A DNA stretch of 64,000 nucleotides from Chloroflexota bacterium (GCA_016234485.1 JACRBL010000034.1:45746-109745), one strand, 5' to 3'; shown: positions 41,154 through 50,502, counted from the stretch's first letter. Program-made: numbers and translations. Notes: generated from the letters alone by a model not told the origin.

Positions 41154-42575
41154 TTAGGTTTTGGTCATCAGGAAGATGGTTTCCTGGTACGGGTTGTCGC
41201 CTTGTTCGGTGCGTTTGGTGACGGCTCGATGGAATGTCTCAACGATTTTCAACCCGCTTAGATCGGCGATTTCGGGATAGAGATTGAAGCGGTCGTTGGC
41301 GACAACAAAGATTTTGGCGTCGGGCGTCAGCACGGGGAGCGCGTTCTTGAAGACCGCCGCGATTCCATCCATGTAATTGCGTTGCGCCTGTTTGGATTTG
41401 CCGCGTTTTTTGGGGCCAATTTCGAGATTATCCTGGCGCGGAAAACCAAACAATTCATAAGCGTACGTGTGTTGGTCGTGATAATCAATCTGGCCGACGT
41501 AAGGCGGGGAGGTGAAGATGCCGTCAATCCCGCGCGCGGCGAGGGGCGTATCGGCCAGGCTTTCTTTTAAGTCAATCTTGCGCGAGTCGCCCTGGATGAC
41601 GACGGAACTTTTGTCGGAGCGAAGGGAATCAAATTCCGCCAGGCGCCTGGCCGTATCCTCGCTGTAGGCGTGGATTTTTTTCATGCAATTATCAATCGGG
41701 ATGCATTGGCGATTATGTTTTCTGCACCAATATTGTTGGCCGACCGGCAACGGTTCCTTGGGCGTCGCCAGGTCATAGTGAGGCGTCAAACGCGAGGAGC
41801 GCACGGCACGGCTCAAGACGACTTTCAACAAGTCCTGGTATTCGTATTGCGGGATGAGGCGACGATAATAAAGCATTTCAAGCAGGGCGCGCGGAGCGAA
41901 CCAGGTTCGCAGGTATTCGCTTTCCAATTCCGCCAACAATTCTTCTTTAAATTCATCGGGAAAAAGATGGGTCTCGCCGAGATTGGACAGGGATTTCGAG
42001 AAGTCGCCGACCTTTTTTTCGATATCCAGAATCTCGGCCCGCGCTTTCGTCACGTCATATTTTGCGGTTTTGACTTTGGCGATCAGGCAATTGAAAGGTG
42101 AAATATCAATGCCGACGGCGTGCATGTTCATCTCGGCGCTTTGCACCAGGGTTGTGCCTGATCCCATGAATGGATCGAGGATCGCGTCATCGGGTTGGAA
42201 GTAGCGCGACAAAAACCATTCGACCAGTTGCGGAATAAATTTTCCAAGATATGGATGAAGTCGGTGAACGTGTTTGGTTCTCTGCTTTTCGGCCAGGCCA
42301 TGAAAGCCAAGTTCGGGATGCAAGCCGGCCCAATGGTGTTTTTCGTTCCCCTGCTCCACCAGCGAGAGAAAGATTCGCAGTTCTTTCAACGAGACGCGCA
42401 ACTCCCCATTTTTGGCGCGCTGGATCGTCTCGCCTTGGTCGTTGTATTTTCCGATCCGCTGGCGCTGAATGTAATCGCGGATATTGTGGCTGGTCTTGCC
42501 AACGGCGCGCGCGGCCTCGTCGAGCGTGACGAGTTCCAGATGATCTGGCAGTTCGCGGACGTCAATCATCGTCAC
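41154..42575 (-). CDS. DNA methyltransferase embedded in the pst operon
   Basis: 473 residues. The N-terminal 75 residues look like a small helix-turn-helix (TLDEAARAVGKTSHNIRDYI). The SAM motif is LDPFMGSGTTLVQ (about 139-151) and the catalytic motif is TSPPYVG (about 357-363). A central insert has CRKHNRQC and CMKK, possibly metal-binding. This is a modification methyltransferase (N4-C or N6-A); the target is unknown. The GTG start overlaps the pstC2 stop in GTGA, so it is translated with pstC2; an ATG two codons on (42569) is an alternative. No cognate nuclease is adjacent. Confidence 0.88.
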   Translation of the reverse strand: MTMIDVRELPDHLELVTLDEAARAVGKTSHNIRDYIQRQRIGKYNDQGETIQRAKNGELRVSLKELRIFLSLVEQGNEKHHWAGLHPELGFHGLAEKQRTKHVHRLHPYLGKFIPQLVEWFLSRYFQPDDAILDPFMGSGTTLVQSAEMNMHAVGIDISPFNCLIAKVKTAKYDVTKARAEILDIEKKVGDFSKSLSNLGETHLFPDEFKEELLAELESEYLRTWFAPRALLEMLYYRRLIPQYEYQDLLKVVLSRAVRSSRLTPHYDLATPKEPLPVGQQYWCRKHNRQCIPIDNCMKKIHAYSEDTARRLAEFDSLRSDKSSVVIQGDSRKIDLKESLADTPLAARGIDGIFTSPPYVGQIDYHDQHTYAYELFGFPRQDNLEIGPKKRGKSKQAQRNYMDGIAAVFKNALPVLTPDAKIFVVANDRFNLYPEIADLSGLKIVETFHRAVTKRTEQGDNPYQETIFLMTKT

Positions 42576-43468
42576 GAGAGGATCCTCTCCGCGCGTTTCT
42601 TGGCGCGGAAGACGACAGAGGAGGCGGCGACGTTGACCGCGAGGGAGATGAGGAAGAGAACGATGCCGATGAAGAAGAGAACGTGGTAGTGCGTGCTTCC
42701 GCTCGCGACTTCGCCCATTTCAGCGGCGATCGTGGCGGTCATCGTGCGGACGGGAGAGACGATGCTACTGAGTTTGATGGCGAGGACGGGCGCGTTGCCT
42801 GTCACCATCATCACGGTCATGGTCTCGCCGATGGCGCGTCCGATGCCGAGCATGACGGCAGTGAGGACGCCCGAACGCGCGGCGGGGAGTGTCACGCGCC
42901 AGATCGTCTGCCAGCGGGTCGCGCCGAGCGCCCAGGCGCCTTCACGGTAGGAGCGCGGGACAGAGTCGAGGGCGTCTTCGGCGATGCTGACGATGGTCGG
43001 GACGGCGATGCCGCCCAGAAGGATGGACCCAGCCAGGGCGGTGAGGCCCGTTGGAAGGTCCAGAAAGACGCGCAGGTTCGGCGAGAGGACAAGGATTCCC
43101 AGAAATCCAAGCACGACGGACGGGAGTCCCGCGAGCAATTCCACGAGCGGTTTGAGAATCTCACGCACCCAACGCGGGGCAATCTCAGAAATGAAAACCG
43201 CCGTCGCAATGCCGAAGGGGAAGGCAATCAGCATGGCGCCGACGGTGATGATGAGCGAGCCTGTGATGAGGGGCAGGATGCCGAAGTATTCTTCGATGGG
43301 ATACCAGCGGACGGTGAGGAGGTCGCTGAGTTTGACTTCGGTGAGGGCGGGCAGGCCTTCTTTGAGCAGAAAGTAAAAGATGGCCGCGACGAAGACAATA
43401 GCCGAGTACCCGCTGACTCGGATGAGGCGGGTGATGATGTATTCGCGCCAGTTGAGGGATTTTTCCAT
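42572..43468 (-). CDS. pstC: phosphate ABC transporter permease PstC (copy 2)
   Basis: 298 residues with six membrane segments. LLAGLPSVVLGFLGILVL and the coupling loop SVPRSYREGAWALGATRWQT identify PstC. It is paired functionally with PstS2 and PstA2. Its stop overlaps the start of the methyltransferase gene. A palindromic repeat of family A fills the gap to pstS2. Confidence 0.93.
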   Translation of the reverse strand: MEKSLNWREYIITRLIRVSGYSAIVFVAAIFYFLLKEGLPALTEVKLSDLLTVRWYPIEEYFGILPLITGSLIITVGAMLIAFPFGIATAVFISEIAPRWVREILKPLVELLAGLPSVVLGFLGILVLSPNLRVFLDLPTGLTALAGSILLGGIAVPTIVSIAEDALDSVPRSYREGAWALGATRWQTIWRVTLPAARSGVLTAVMLGIGRAIGETMTVMMVTGNAPVLAIKLSSIVSPVRTMTATIAAEMGEVASGSTHYHVLFFIGIVLFLISLAVNVAASSVVFRAKKRAERILS

Positions 43469-43511
43469 GAAACCTTTATCCCGTCACACCTGCACTTGCA
43501 TGCAGGTGCGA

Positions 43512-43626
43512 GTGTTGCGAGGCGGTGTTCTTCCGCCGAAGCAATCCCCGCGCGGACGAGGAGATTGCTTCGCCACCGTCCTTCGACTTCGCTACGCTCC
43601 GCTCAGGACAGTGGCTCGCAATGACG
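43512..43626. repeat. palindromic dispersed repeat, family A, copy 2
   Basis: About 115 bp with ends gtgttgcgagg and ctcgcaatgacg and internal GAAGCAATC / GATTGCTTCG arms. A nested insert (about 43580-43610, cttcgacttcgctacgctcc) lengthens it relative to the 84-bp copy. It lies between pstS2 and pstC2. Confidence 0.75.
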
Positions 43627-44502
43627 TTAATGAATAGGCACAAACCCAAGTTGCAGGACGATCTCCTGCGCTTCGGGGGAGAGGATCCAATCGAGATAAT
43701 CTTTGATGATGCCCGTCGGTTCGCCCGCGGTGTACATGTAGAGGTCGCGGGCGATGGGATAGGATTTGTCGTTGACCGTTTCGACGGAAGGAAGCACGTA
43801 CGGTTCGCCCGCGGATTTGGCGATGGCGATCTTCTTTACGTCGTGCGGGACGTAGCCCAGGCCGTCATAGCCGATAGCATTGGGATTCTGTCGCACCTCC
43901 GCGATGATGCCCTCGGATGAGGGAAGTAGGAGCGTGTCCATCGAGAAGAGAGTTTTGTCTTCTTTGCTTCCGAGACGCAGAACCGTTTCGAGAAAGTAGA
44001 CGTGCGTGCCAGAGTTGGTCTCGCGCGAGAGTCGCACGATGGGACGGTCTTCGCCGCCGACTTCGCTCCAGTTGCTGATCTTGCCGCTGTAAATGTCGGA
44101 GATCTGCTGGAGGGTCAACTCGCTGACGGGGTTGTCGGGGTGGACGATGACCGCGATCGCGTCGCGGGCGATGGTGTGTTCGACGGGTTCGATGCCGTTG
44201 GCCTGCGCTTCCTCGATCTCTTCTGACTTGATTTTGCGGGAGGCGTTGGCGATGTCCACTGTCCCGTTGATGAGCGCCGCGAGACCCGTTCCCGAACCGC
44301 CGCCCGTCACCGAGATGCGGACGTCGGGATGGTCGGTCTGGTACCGCTCCGCCCAGGCGAGGGCGAGGTTGACGATGGTGTCGGAGCCTTTGTTTTCGAT
44401 GTAGGTGGCGGGGGCGTCGGAGGATGATTCGGAGGAAGGTGTGCAGGCAGAGAGCAGAAGGCAGAAGGCGGAAAGCAGGGAGAGGGCGCGCGAGAATTTC
44501 AT
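43627..44502 (-). CDS. pstS: phosphate-binding lipoprotein PstS (copy 2)
   Basis: 291 residues. The lipoprotein signal ends LLLSAC (about 20), followed by a Ser-rich linker and a PBP-like fold with NKGSDTIVNLALAW, VTGGGSGTGLAALINGTVDI, SRETNSGTHVYFLE and IGYDGLGY. Phosphate or a related oxyanion is the likely ligand. It is divergent from pstB3-ppk1. Part of the signal-peptide coding sequence (44442-44482) is itself a heptanucleotide repeat (gcagaag, gcagaag, gcggaaa). It heads the interrupted second pst operon. Confidence 0.92.
   Translation of the reverse strand: MKFSRALSLLSAFCLLLSACTPSSESSSDAPATYIENKGSDTIVNLALAWAERYQTDHPDVRISVTGGGSGTGLAALINGTVDIANASRKIKSEEIEEAQANGIEPVEHTIARDAIAVIVHPDNPVSELTLQQISDIYSGKISNWSEVGGEDRPIVRLSRETNSGTHVYFLETVLRLGSKEDKTLFSMDTLLLPSSEGIIAEVRQNPNAIGYDGLGYVPHDVKKIAIAKSAGEPYVLPSVETVNDKSYPIARDLYMYTAGEPTGIIKDYLDWILSPEAQEIVLQLGFVPIH
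44442..44482. repeat. heptanucleotide repeat inside the pstS2 signal-peptide region
   Basis: Words gcagaga, gcagaag, gcagaag, gcggaaa, gcaggga repeat at 7 bp while coding for the hydrophobic core and lipobox of PstS2. Confidence 0.55.
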
Positions 44503-44542
44503 TGGGGCTGATTATAAAGGAAAAACTCACCCCCTCCCTGCC

Positions 44543-44576
44543 CTCCCCCATTTTCAAAGAACGAAAATGGGGGAGG
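44543..44576. repeat. palindromic element (C5ATTTTC family)
   Basis: CCTCCCCCATTTTC pairs with GAAAATGGGGGAGG. It is related to the 55-bp palindrome inside cbiQ. It lies in the pstS2/pstB3 divergent region. Confidence 0.7.
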
Positions 44577-44627
44577 TAATAACAATATCTGGAATGTAAA
44601 TAATTGTTTTCATACAAACGACTGTTT

Positions 44628-44664
44628 CCCTTCCCCCAAACGTGTTCTTCCGTTTGGGGGAAGG
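44628..44664. repeat. second palindrome in the pstS2/pstB3 divergent region
   Basis: CCTTCCCCCAAACG pairs with CGTTTGGGGGAAGG around an 8-nt loop. Confidence 0.65.
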
Positions 44665-44685
44665 ATGGGATGGGGGTCAACGCCA

Positions 44686-44700
44686 TGATAAAATCGCCCC
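44686..44700 (+). promoter_or_regulatory. -10 element of a probable leaderless pstB3 transcript
   Basis: TGATAAAAT ends 6 nt before ATG 44701 and no ribosome-binding site is visible. Confidence 0.45.
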
Positions 44701-45468
44701 ATGCCCGAAACCACCTCTGCTTTTTCCATTCAGAATCTCAACTTCTATTACGGACAGAAGATCGCGCTCTCAAATATCAGCATGGAGATTCCCCCGCGCA
44801 AAGTGACCGCGTTGATCGGTCCCTCGGGATGCGGGAAGTCCACGTTCTTGCGCTGTCTCAATCGGATGAACAACACCATCGCGGGGACGCGCGTGGAGGG
44901 GAAAATCCTGCTCAACGGTTCAGACGTCTACGCGGCGGACATGGACGTGGTGGACCTCCGTCAACGGGTGGGCATGGTCTTCCAAAAACCGAACCCGTTC
45001 CCGCAGACAATTTTCGACAACGTGGCCTTCGGTCCACGCGTGACGGGACGGGTGGAGAGCAAAAGTCAGTTGCAGGGATTGGTGGAGGAAAGTCTCAAGC
45101 GCGCCGCGCTGTGGGATGATGTGAAAGATAAATTGGAGGATGACGCGCTCAGTCTCGCGCTCGGTCAGCAACAACGTCTGTGCATTGCGCGCGTAGTGGC
45201 GGTGCAACCTGAGGTGATTCTGATGGACGAGTCCACGTCCGCGCTCGACCCTGTCGCCACATTGCGAGTCGAAGAATTGATCGCCGAGTTGAAAGAGGAC
45301 TACACCATCGTCATCGTGACGCACAACATGCAACAGGCGGCGCGCGTCTCGGACATCACAGGCTTGTTCTGGCTCGGCGAGTTGGTGGAAGTATCGGACA
45401 CGAAGCAGATGTTCCTCAAGCCAAAAGAGGAATTGACCGAGGCGTACATCACCGGGCGAATGGGATAA
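44701..45468 (+). CDS. pstB: phosphate ABC transporter ATP-binding protein PstB-like (copy 3, degenerate signature)
   Basis: 255 residues. Walker [10 protein letters not shown] and Q-loop [10 protein letters not shown] are canonical and Walker B is [13 protein letters not shown], but the ABC signature reads LALGQQQRL where LSGGQ is expected. In an ABC dimer the signature faces the partner's ATP, so a homodimer might be weak. It is cotranscribed with ppk1 (20-nt gap) and has no permease genes of its own, so it may serve either pst system or pair with PstB2, whose lesion is in a different motif. It probably starts as a leaderless transcript. Confidence 0.9.
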   Translation: MPETTSAFSIQNLNFYYGQKIALSNISMEIPPRKVTALIGPSGCGKSTFLRCLNRMNNTIAGTRVEGKILLNGSDVYAADMDVVDLRQRVGMVFQKPNPFPQTIFDNVAFGPRVTGRVESKSQLQGLVEESLKRAALWDDVKDKLEDDALSLALGQQQRLCIARVVAVQPEVILMDESTSALDPVATLRVEELIAELKEDYTIVIVTHNMQQAARVSDITGLFWLGELVEVSDTKQMFLKPKEELTEAYITGRMG

Positions 45469-45488
45469 AAACGAATAGGCGGCCAAAC

Positions 45489-47648
45489 ATGCCCTCTTCC
45501 GATAAACATCCCTTTTCCGACCCGGCCCTCTACATTAATCGCGAATTGAGTCTGCTCGAGTTTCAGAGCCGCGTGATGGAGGAGGCGCACGATGAGGGCA
45601 ATCCACTGCTCGAACGCGTGAAGTTTCTCGGTATCTTCGGCTCGAACATGGACGAGTTCTTCATGGTGCGCGTCTCGGGCATCCGCAAAATGGTGGAGGC
45701 GCAGGTAACCAGCGCCCTGCCCGACGCGATGACCCCTCGCCAGCAACTGGCCGCCATCCGCAAACGCACGGGGGAACTTAACGAGGAAGCGTCCAAACTC
45801 TTCGCCCGCAAACTCCTGCCCAGGTTGGATAAGAACGGCATCCACATTTTGCAGTATGGCAAGTTGAGCAAATCGCAAAAAGAAAAAGTGGACAGCCATT
45901 TTCGCGAGGTGATCTTCCCCGTCCTCACGCCTCTGGCCCTCGACCCTGGGCATCCCTTTCCGCATATTTCGAATCTCAGCCTGAATCTGGCTGTCGTCAT
46001 CCGCGACCGCAAAGGTCACGAACGATTCGCCCGCCTCAAAGTCCCCGACACGTTGCCGCGCCTCCTGCCCATTAAACGCTCCTCGGGCGGAGTCCGCAAA
46101 GACGGGACGATCGCGCATCATCATTATTTTGTCTGGCTCGAACAGGTGATCGCGGCCAACGTGGGACTGCTCTTCCCCGGCATGGAACTGACCGCTGTGC
46201 ATCCCTTCCGCATCGTGCGCGACGCCGATATCGAGATCCAGGAAATCGAAGCGGATGACCTGCTGGAGACGATGCAGCAGAGCATCCGCCGCCGCAAGTT
46301 CGGCTCGGTGGCGCTGGTCGCGATCCACGAAGACATGCCCGAGTCGATCCGCAAATTGCTGATCGAAAATTTGGAGATCAATCCCAGCGACGTGTCGGTC
46401 CAAACGGGGCCGCTCGGCCTGGCTTCGCTGATGCAACTCTACGGAAACGTGGAGCGGCACGAACTGAAATTCCCCGCCTACAAATCGCATCTCCCCAAGC
46501 CTTTCCACGACGCGGCGACGACAGATGACATCTTCGCCGCCATCCGCCGCGAAAACATCCTGCTCCATCATCCCTACGACTCGTTCTCCCCCGTGGTGGA
46601 CTTCCTCAACGCGGCCGCGCGCGACCCGCAGGCGCTTGCCATCAAGCAGACGCTCTACCGCGTGGGACACAACTCGCCCGTAGTGGAGGCCCTGCTCGAA
46701 GCGGCCGAGCGCGGCAAACAGGTGGCCGTTCTCGTGGAATTGAAGGCGCGCTTCGACGAGGAGAGCAACATCACCTGGGCGCAAAAACTGGAGGAAGCCG
46801 GCGTCCACGTGGTGTATGGATTGGTGGGACTCAAGACCCACAGCAAGATCGCCATGGTGGTGCGGCAGGAGGGCAACGGCATCCGTCGCTACCTCCACCT
46901 CGCCACTGGCAACTACAACGCGATCACGTCCAATTTTTACGAGGACGTGGGCATCTTCACCTGCGACGAAGCCCTCGGCGCCGACGCCACCGACTTGTTC
47001 AATTTCCTCACTGGTTATTCGGCCATCAAATCCTATAAAAAATTACTGGTCGCCCCGGTGAATTTGCGGAGTCATCTCGAACACCTGATCAAACGCGAGA
47101 TCGAACACGCCAAAAAAGGGAACAAGGCGCGCATGATCCTGAAGGCCAACGCCCTCGTGGATCCGCACATGATCGAATTGCTCTACGCCGCTTCGCAGGC
47201 AGGCGTGCAGGTGGATTTGCTGATACGCGGCATCTGCTGTCTCCGCCCGGGCATCAAAGGCGTCAGCGAAAACATCCGCGTGATCAGCATCGTGGGACGG
47301 TATCTCGAACACAGCCGCATGTATTATTTCTACAACGAAGGCCGCGAAGAAATGTACCTCGGCAGCGCCGACTTAATGACCCGCAACCTCAACCATCGCG
47401 TGGAAGTGGTCTTCCCCGTGGAAAACAAGGCGCATCTTCACTACCTGCGCGAGGAAGCGCTGGCAATGTATTTAAAAGATAACTCCAGCGCGCGAGTGAT
47501 GAAACCCGATGGTGACTACGCCCGTCTGCAATCAAAGGAAAAAGAAGAGGCCATCAACGTCCAACAGCGGCTGATGAATCATCGCGAAAAACTCAACGCC
47601 GCCCTGCTTGAAAAGGAAAAGAAAAACAAAGAGAAAAAGAAGAAATAG
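45489..47648 (+). CDS. ppk1: polyphosphate kinase Ppk1
   Basis: 719 residues, standard length. N-terminal FINRELS-type start (YINRELSLLEFQSRV), middle domain, then two PLD-like catalytic domains. The autophosphorylated His is in GLKTHSKIAMVV (about 451), followed by YLHLATGNYNAITSNFYEDVG and GSADLMTRNLNHRVEV. The C-terminal tail is Lys-rich. It makes polyphosphate from ATP at the membrane, storing phosphate imported by Pst. It is cotranscribed with pstB3. Confidence 0.96.
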   Translation: MPSSDKHPFSDPALYINRELSLLEFQSRVMEEAHDEGNPLLERVKFLGIFGSNMDEFFMVRVSGIRKMVEAQVTSALPDAMTPRQQLAAIRKRTGELNEEASKLFARKLLPRLDKNGIHILQYGKLSKSQKEKVDSHFREVIFPVLTPLALDPGHPFPHISNLSLNLAVVIRDRKGHERFARLKVPDTLPRLLPIKRSSGGVRKDGTIAHHHYFVWLEQVIAANVGLLFPGMELTAVHPFRIVRDADIEIQEIEADDLLETMQQSIRRRKFGSVALVAIHEDMPESIRKLLIENLEINPSDVSVQTGPLGLASLMQLYGNVERHELKFPAYKSHLPKPFHDAATTDDIFAAIRRENILLHHPYDSFSPVVDFLNAAARDPQALAIKQTLYRVGHNSPVVEALLEAAERGKQVAVLVELKARFDEESNITWAQKLEEAGVHVVYGLVGLKTHSKIAMVVRQEGNGIRRYLHLATGNYNAITSNFYEDVGIFTCDEALGADATDLFNFLTGYSAIKSYKKLLVAPVNLRSHLEHLIKREIEHAKKGNKARMILKANALVDPHMIELLYAASQAGVQVDLLIRGICCLRPGIKGVSENIRVISIVGRYLEHSRMYYFYNEGREEMYLGSADLMTRNLNHRVEVVFPVENKAHLHYLREEALAMYLKDNSSARVMKPDGDYARLQSKEKEEAINVQQRLMNHREKLNAALLEKEKKNKEKKKK

Positions 47649-47668
47649 CGCACATTGCGCTTAAACGA

Positions 47669-47702
47669 CGTCTCCCGCCTGAAGGGGTATGGGCGGGAGA
47701 CG
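47669..47702. other. hairpin between convergent ppk1 and surE
   Basis: CGTCTCCCGCC pairs with GGCGGGAGACG; there is no clear T-run, so it is a weak terminator candidate. Confidence 0.5.
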
Positions 47703-47730
47703 GGACAAGGGGGGAAATATGTAAAGTTGA

Positions 47731-48516
47731 TTACGAATTCTTTTCCTGCAAATTCCAATTGTTCAAATCGCTCAAAGTTCGATACGCTGTCAAATCCAGT
47801 TGAAGCGGCGTCACAGAGACGTAGCCCTCGGCCAGCGCGCCCACGTCGGTGCCGCGCTCGGGGATGGCGGTGGGGGCGTCGCCGCCGATCCAGTAGTAGG
47901 GTTTGCCGCGCGGGTCGACGCGCTCGTCCAAACGTCCATGATAGACGCGCAAGCCTTGACGCGTCATCAGGAAGCCCATGAGTCGGTCCGCGGGCAGGTA
48001 TGGCACGTTCACGTTGAGCAGAATATCGGGCGGCAGTCCGTTCGCGATCACGCGCTCCACCACTGCACGGGCGGCTTCCGCGGCGGGACGATAATCCATC
48101 TCGTCGAGATGATCTTCGGGAATCTCCAGCGAGACGGCAATGCCAGGCACGTCGAAGATCACGGCTTCCATCGCGGCGGTGACGGTTCCCGAGTAGGTCA
48201 CGTCGTGGCCGAGGTTCGCGCCGTGGTTCACGCCCGAAACGACCAAATCCACCTTCTCTTTGAAATAACCGAGCACGCCCAGCGAAACGCAATCCGATGG
48301 CGCGCCGTCGCTGGCGAACCCCGTCGAACCGTCCGCGAGGCGAACTTCCTTCACGCGCAAGGCGCGGTCGAGAGTCTTCACGTGTCCGCCGCCCGACCAG
48401 TTGCGGTCGGGGGCAAGGATGCTCACCTTGCCAAGTTTTCGCATCTCCTGCGCGAGCGCCAGCAGGCCAGGCGCAAGGATGCCGTCGTCGTTGGTGACAA
48501 GAATATGTTTTTCCAT
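47731..48516 (-). CDS. surE: 5'/3'-nucleotidase SurE
   Basis: 261 residues. N-terminal LVTNDDGILAPGL carries the metal-binding Asp-Asp pair, followed by APDRNWSGGGH and VVSGVNHGANLGHDVTYSGTVTAAME. It removes phosphate from nucleoside monophosphates and may trim short polyphosphates. It lies 24 nt downstream of phoR as the third gene of phoB-phoR-surE, a context that fits phosphate scavenging. Confidence 0.95.
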   Translation of the reverse strand: MEKHILVTNDDGILAPGLLALAQEMRKLGKVSILAPDRNWSGGGHVKTLDRALRVKEVRLADGSTGFASDGAPSDCVSLGVLGYFKEKVDLVVSGVNHGANLGHDVTYSGTVTAAMEAVIFDVPGIAVSLEIPEDHLDEMDYRPAAEAARAVVERVIANGLPPDILLNVNVPYLPADRLMGFLMTRQGLRVYHGRLDERVDPRGKPYYWIGGDAPTAIPERGTDVGALAEGYVSVTPLQLDLTAYRTLSDLNNWNLQEKNS

Positions 48517-48540
48517 GAAATTTTTTTCTCCGTGTGTGTG

Positions 48541-49758
48541 TCAGCGTGACGCTGGGATTTTAAATGAAAATTTGCTTCCATGCCCCACTTCGCTCTCGGC
48601 CCAAATTTTTCCGCCGTGCGCTTCCACAATATGCTTTGCAATCGAAAGCCCCAATCCCGTGCCGCTTCCCGTACGGGATTTTTCCACGCGATAAAAACGC
48701 TCAAAGATGCGCGACAACTCCTCCGACGGAATCCCCGCGCCCGAATCGCTCACCGCGAAGACGACCGCGCCCTCCTCCTCGCTGGCCGATAACGTGACTG
48801 ACCCGCCGCGCCGCGTGAACTTGACCGCGTTATGGATGAGGTTGACCAATACCTGCTCGAGCCGCGACGCATCCGCCTGGACTTTGGGCGGGGTCGCGGT
48901 TTCCTCGAGCGTTAGACTCACCCCCGCGCGCTCCGCCTGGACGCGCATCCGCTCGCAGGCCGATCGCAACACAGACAGCGGCTCGACCTTCCGCAAGACC
49001 AACTCCACCTGCCCCGATTCAATTTTCGAGAGGTCGAGCAACTCCTGCGCCATATGGGTCAACGCGTCCACTTCGGTGACGATGCGACCTAAAAAGCGCG
49101 GGGCGGCATCTTCGTCTGCGAGCGCGCCGCCTTGCAGGGTTTCGGTCAACGCTTTGAGCGAGGCCAGCGGAGTCCGCAGTTCGTGCGAGAGGTTGCTGAT
49201 AAAGTCGCGTCGCACGGTTTCGAGACGGCGGACGCGCGTCAAATCTTGCACGAGCAGAAGCGTCCCGCCGCGCGTATCGCGGTCGGGGACGACGATGAGT
49301 TGCAGGAAATGTCGGCTGGCGGGGACTTCGACCGATTCGGTTTGCGCTTCGCCCGTCTCGCGGCAGCGGCGCCACGCGTCGGCCAGCTGGTGGCGTCGGA
49401 CGGCCTCCACCACCGAACGTCCCGCGAGCGGCGAGCCGAAGAGTTTCTCCGCGGCAGGGTTGGCAAATTGGACGCGCCCGTCCGCATCCGCAATGAGGAT
49501 GGCGTCGGTCAATTGGTCGAGGATGGTGGAGAGGCGGGAGCGTTGCGTTTCGGCAGATTGAAGTCGCTCACGAAGTATTGCGTGTTGCGTATTGCGTAAA
49601 CTGGCAAGTGGACCGAGTTCATTCGCAGACTCGGAGAGCTCGTCCCCGCGTTTCAGTTGGTCAAGTAATGCTTGAATGCCGCGACGCAACTTGAAATAAC
49701 GCCACCCCAACCAGAGCGTCATTAAAATCAAAAGGGCGAGAATAAAGTAAAGAGTCAT
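48541..49758 (-). CDS. phoR: sensor histidine kinase PhoR
   Basis: 405 residues. One N-terminal membrane segment (about 3-22), no extracellular domain, then a PAS domain (about 80-165), HisKA with FISNLSHELRTPLASL (His at about 190), and HATPase_c with NLIHNAVKFT, DSGAGIP and GTGLGLSIAKHIVEAHGG. It phosphorylates PhoB under phosphate limitation. Residues about 53-61 (LRNTQHAIL) between membrane helix and PAS are encoded by a heptanucleotide repeat, apparently inserted in frame in the linker. The phoB-phoR-surE order supports the assignment. Confidence 0.92.
   Translation of the reverse strand: MTLYFILALLILMTLWLGWRYFKLRRGIQALLDQLKRGDELSESANELGPLASLRNTQHAILRERLQSAETQRSRLSTILDQLTDAILIADADGRVQFANPAAEKLFGSPLAGRSVVEAVRRHQLADAWRRCRETGEAQTESVEVPASRHFLQLIVVPDRDTRGGTLLLVQDLTRVRRLETVRRDFISNLSHELRTPLASLKALTETLQGGALADEDAAPRFLGRIVTEVDALTHMAQELLDLSKIESGQVELVLRKVEPLSVLRSACERMRVQAERAGVSLTLEETATPPKVQADASRLEQVLVNLIHNAVKFTRRGGSVTLSASEEEGAVVFAVSDSGAGIPSEELSRIFERFYRVEKSRTGSGTGLGLSIAKHIVEAHGGKIWAESEVGHGSKFSFKIPASR
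49574..49602. repeat. heptanucleotide repeat inside phoR
   Basis: 7-mers gtattgc, gtgttgc, gtattgc, gtaaact code for LRNTQHAIL in the PhoR linker. The same words occur at 50078 (inside phoB), 49755 (between the genes) and 59579. Confidence 0.75.
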
Positions 49759-49783
49759 TACGCAATACGCACCACGAAGTAAC
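49755..49783. repeat. heptanucleotide tract at the phoB-phoR junction
   Basis: acgcaat, acgcacc, acgaagt fill the gap of about 24 nt between phoB and phoR. Confidence 0.6.
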
Positions 49784-50502
49784 TATCCTTCAAACCGATA
49801 CCCGCCTCCGCGCACGGTGACAATGCGCGTCGGGTTGGCAGAATCTTTTTCGATCTTCTGCCGCAACCACCTCACGTGGACGTCCACCGTGCGGCTGTCG
49901 CCGATGAAGTCCCAGCCCCAAACGCGCTCGAGGATGAATTCGCGCGAGAGCATCTGGCTTTTGTGTTCGGCGAAGAAGAGCAGGAGTTCGTATTCCTTGG
50001 GCTTCAACGGGACGACTACGTTGTTGAGGGTCACTTCGCGTCGGGTGGTATTAAGCGCGAGATCGTTGAAGGTGAGGATTGCGTGTTGCGTACTACGTGT
50101 TGCATGAGTTGATTCGGCGGCCTGTTCTTCGCGCAACATGCGGGCGCGGCGCAACTGGGCTTTGACGCGCGCCATCAGTTCACGCATGGAAAACGGCTTG
50201 GTCAGGTAATCGTCCGCGCCAACTTCGAGGCCGACGACGCGGTCAATCTCGTCGTCGCGGGCGGTGAGCATGAGGATGGCAGAGGTCATCTCCTTGCGAA
50301 GGATGCGCGCCACCTCGAAACCATCCATTTCGGGGAGCATGATGTCCAGCACGATCAGGTCGGGTCTGAGCCTGCGCGCCGATTCGAGCGCGGCGCGGCC
50401 ATCTCCCACGGATTCGACGGTGTATCCCTCTTTTTTTAGGTTATAGAAAAGCGTGTCTTGCAGAGCGGGTTCGTCTTCGACGATCAAAATACTTTCAGGC
50501 AT
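49783..50502 (-). CDS. phoB: response regulator PhoB
   Basis: 239 residues. The receiver has acidic pocket EDEPAL, phosphoacceptor Asp in [13 protein letters not shown] (about 53), Thr in LMLTARDDE and Lys in [14 protein letters not shown]. The winged-helix DNA-binding domain (about 145-238) has [15 protein letters not shown] and [14 protein letters not shown]. The linker holds [20 protein letters not shown], encoded by a heptanucleotide repeat. It probably activates pst, phoB itself and perhaps mgtC through TTAAC direct repeats at 50535-50552. Confidence 0.93.
   Translation of the reverse strand: MPESILIVEDEPALQDTLFYNLKKEGYTVESVGDGRAALESARRLRPDLIVLDIMLPEMDGFEVARILRKEMTSAILMLTARDDEIDRVVGLEVGADDYLTKPFSMRELMARVKAQLRRARMLREEQAAESTHATRSTQHAILTFNDLALNTTRREVTLNNVVVPLKPKEYELLLFFAEHKSQMLSREFILERVWGWDFIGDSRTVDVHVRWLRQKIEKDSANPTRIVTVRGGGYRFEG
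50078..50110. repeat. heptanucleotide repeat inside phoB
   Basis: gattgcg, tgttgcg, tactacg, tgttgca code in frame for the receiver-to-wHTH linker ([13 protein letters not shown]). It is close in both DNA and peptide to the repeat inside phoR. Confidence 0.75.

Noticed and set aside
45300..46898. 532-residue minus-strand frame
   Set aside because: Antisense shadow of ppk1, which has all Ppk1 motifs on the plus strand.
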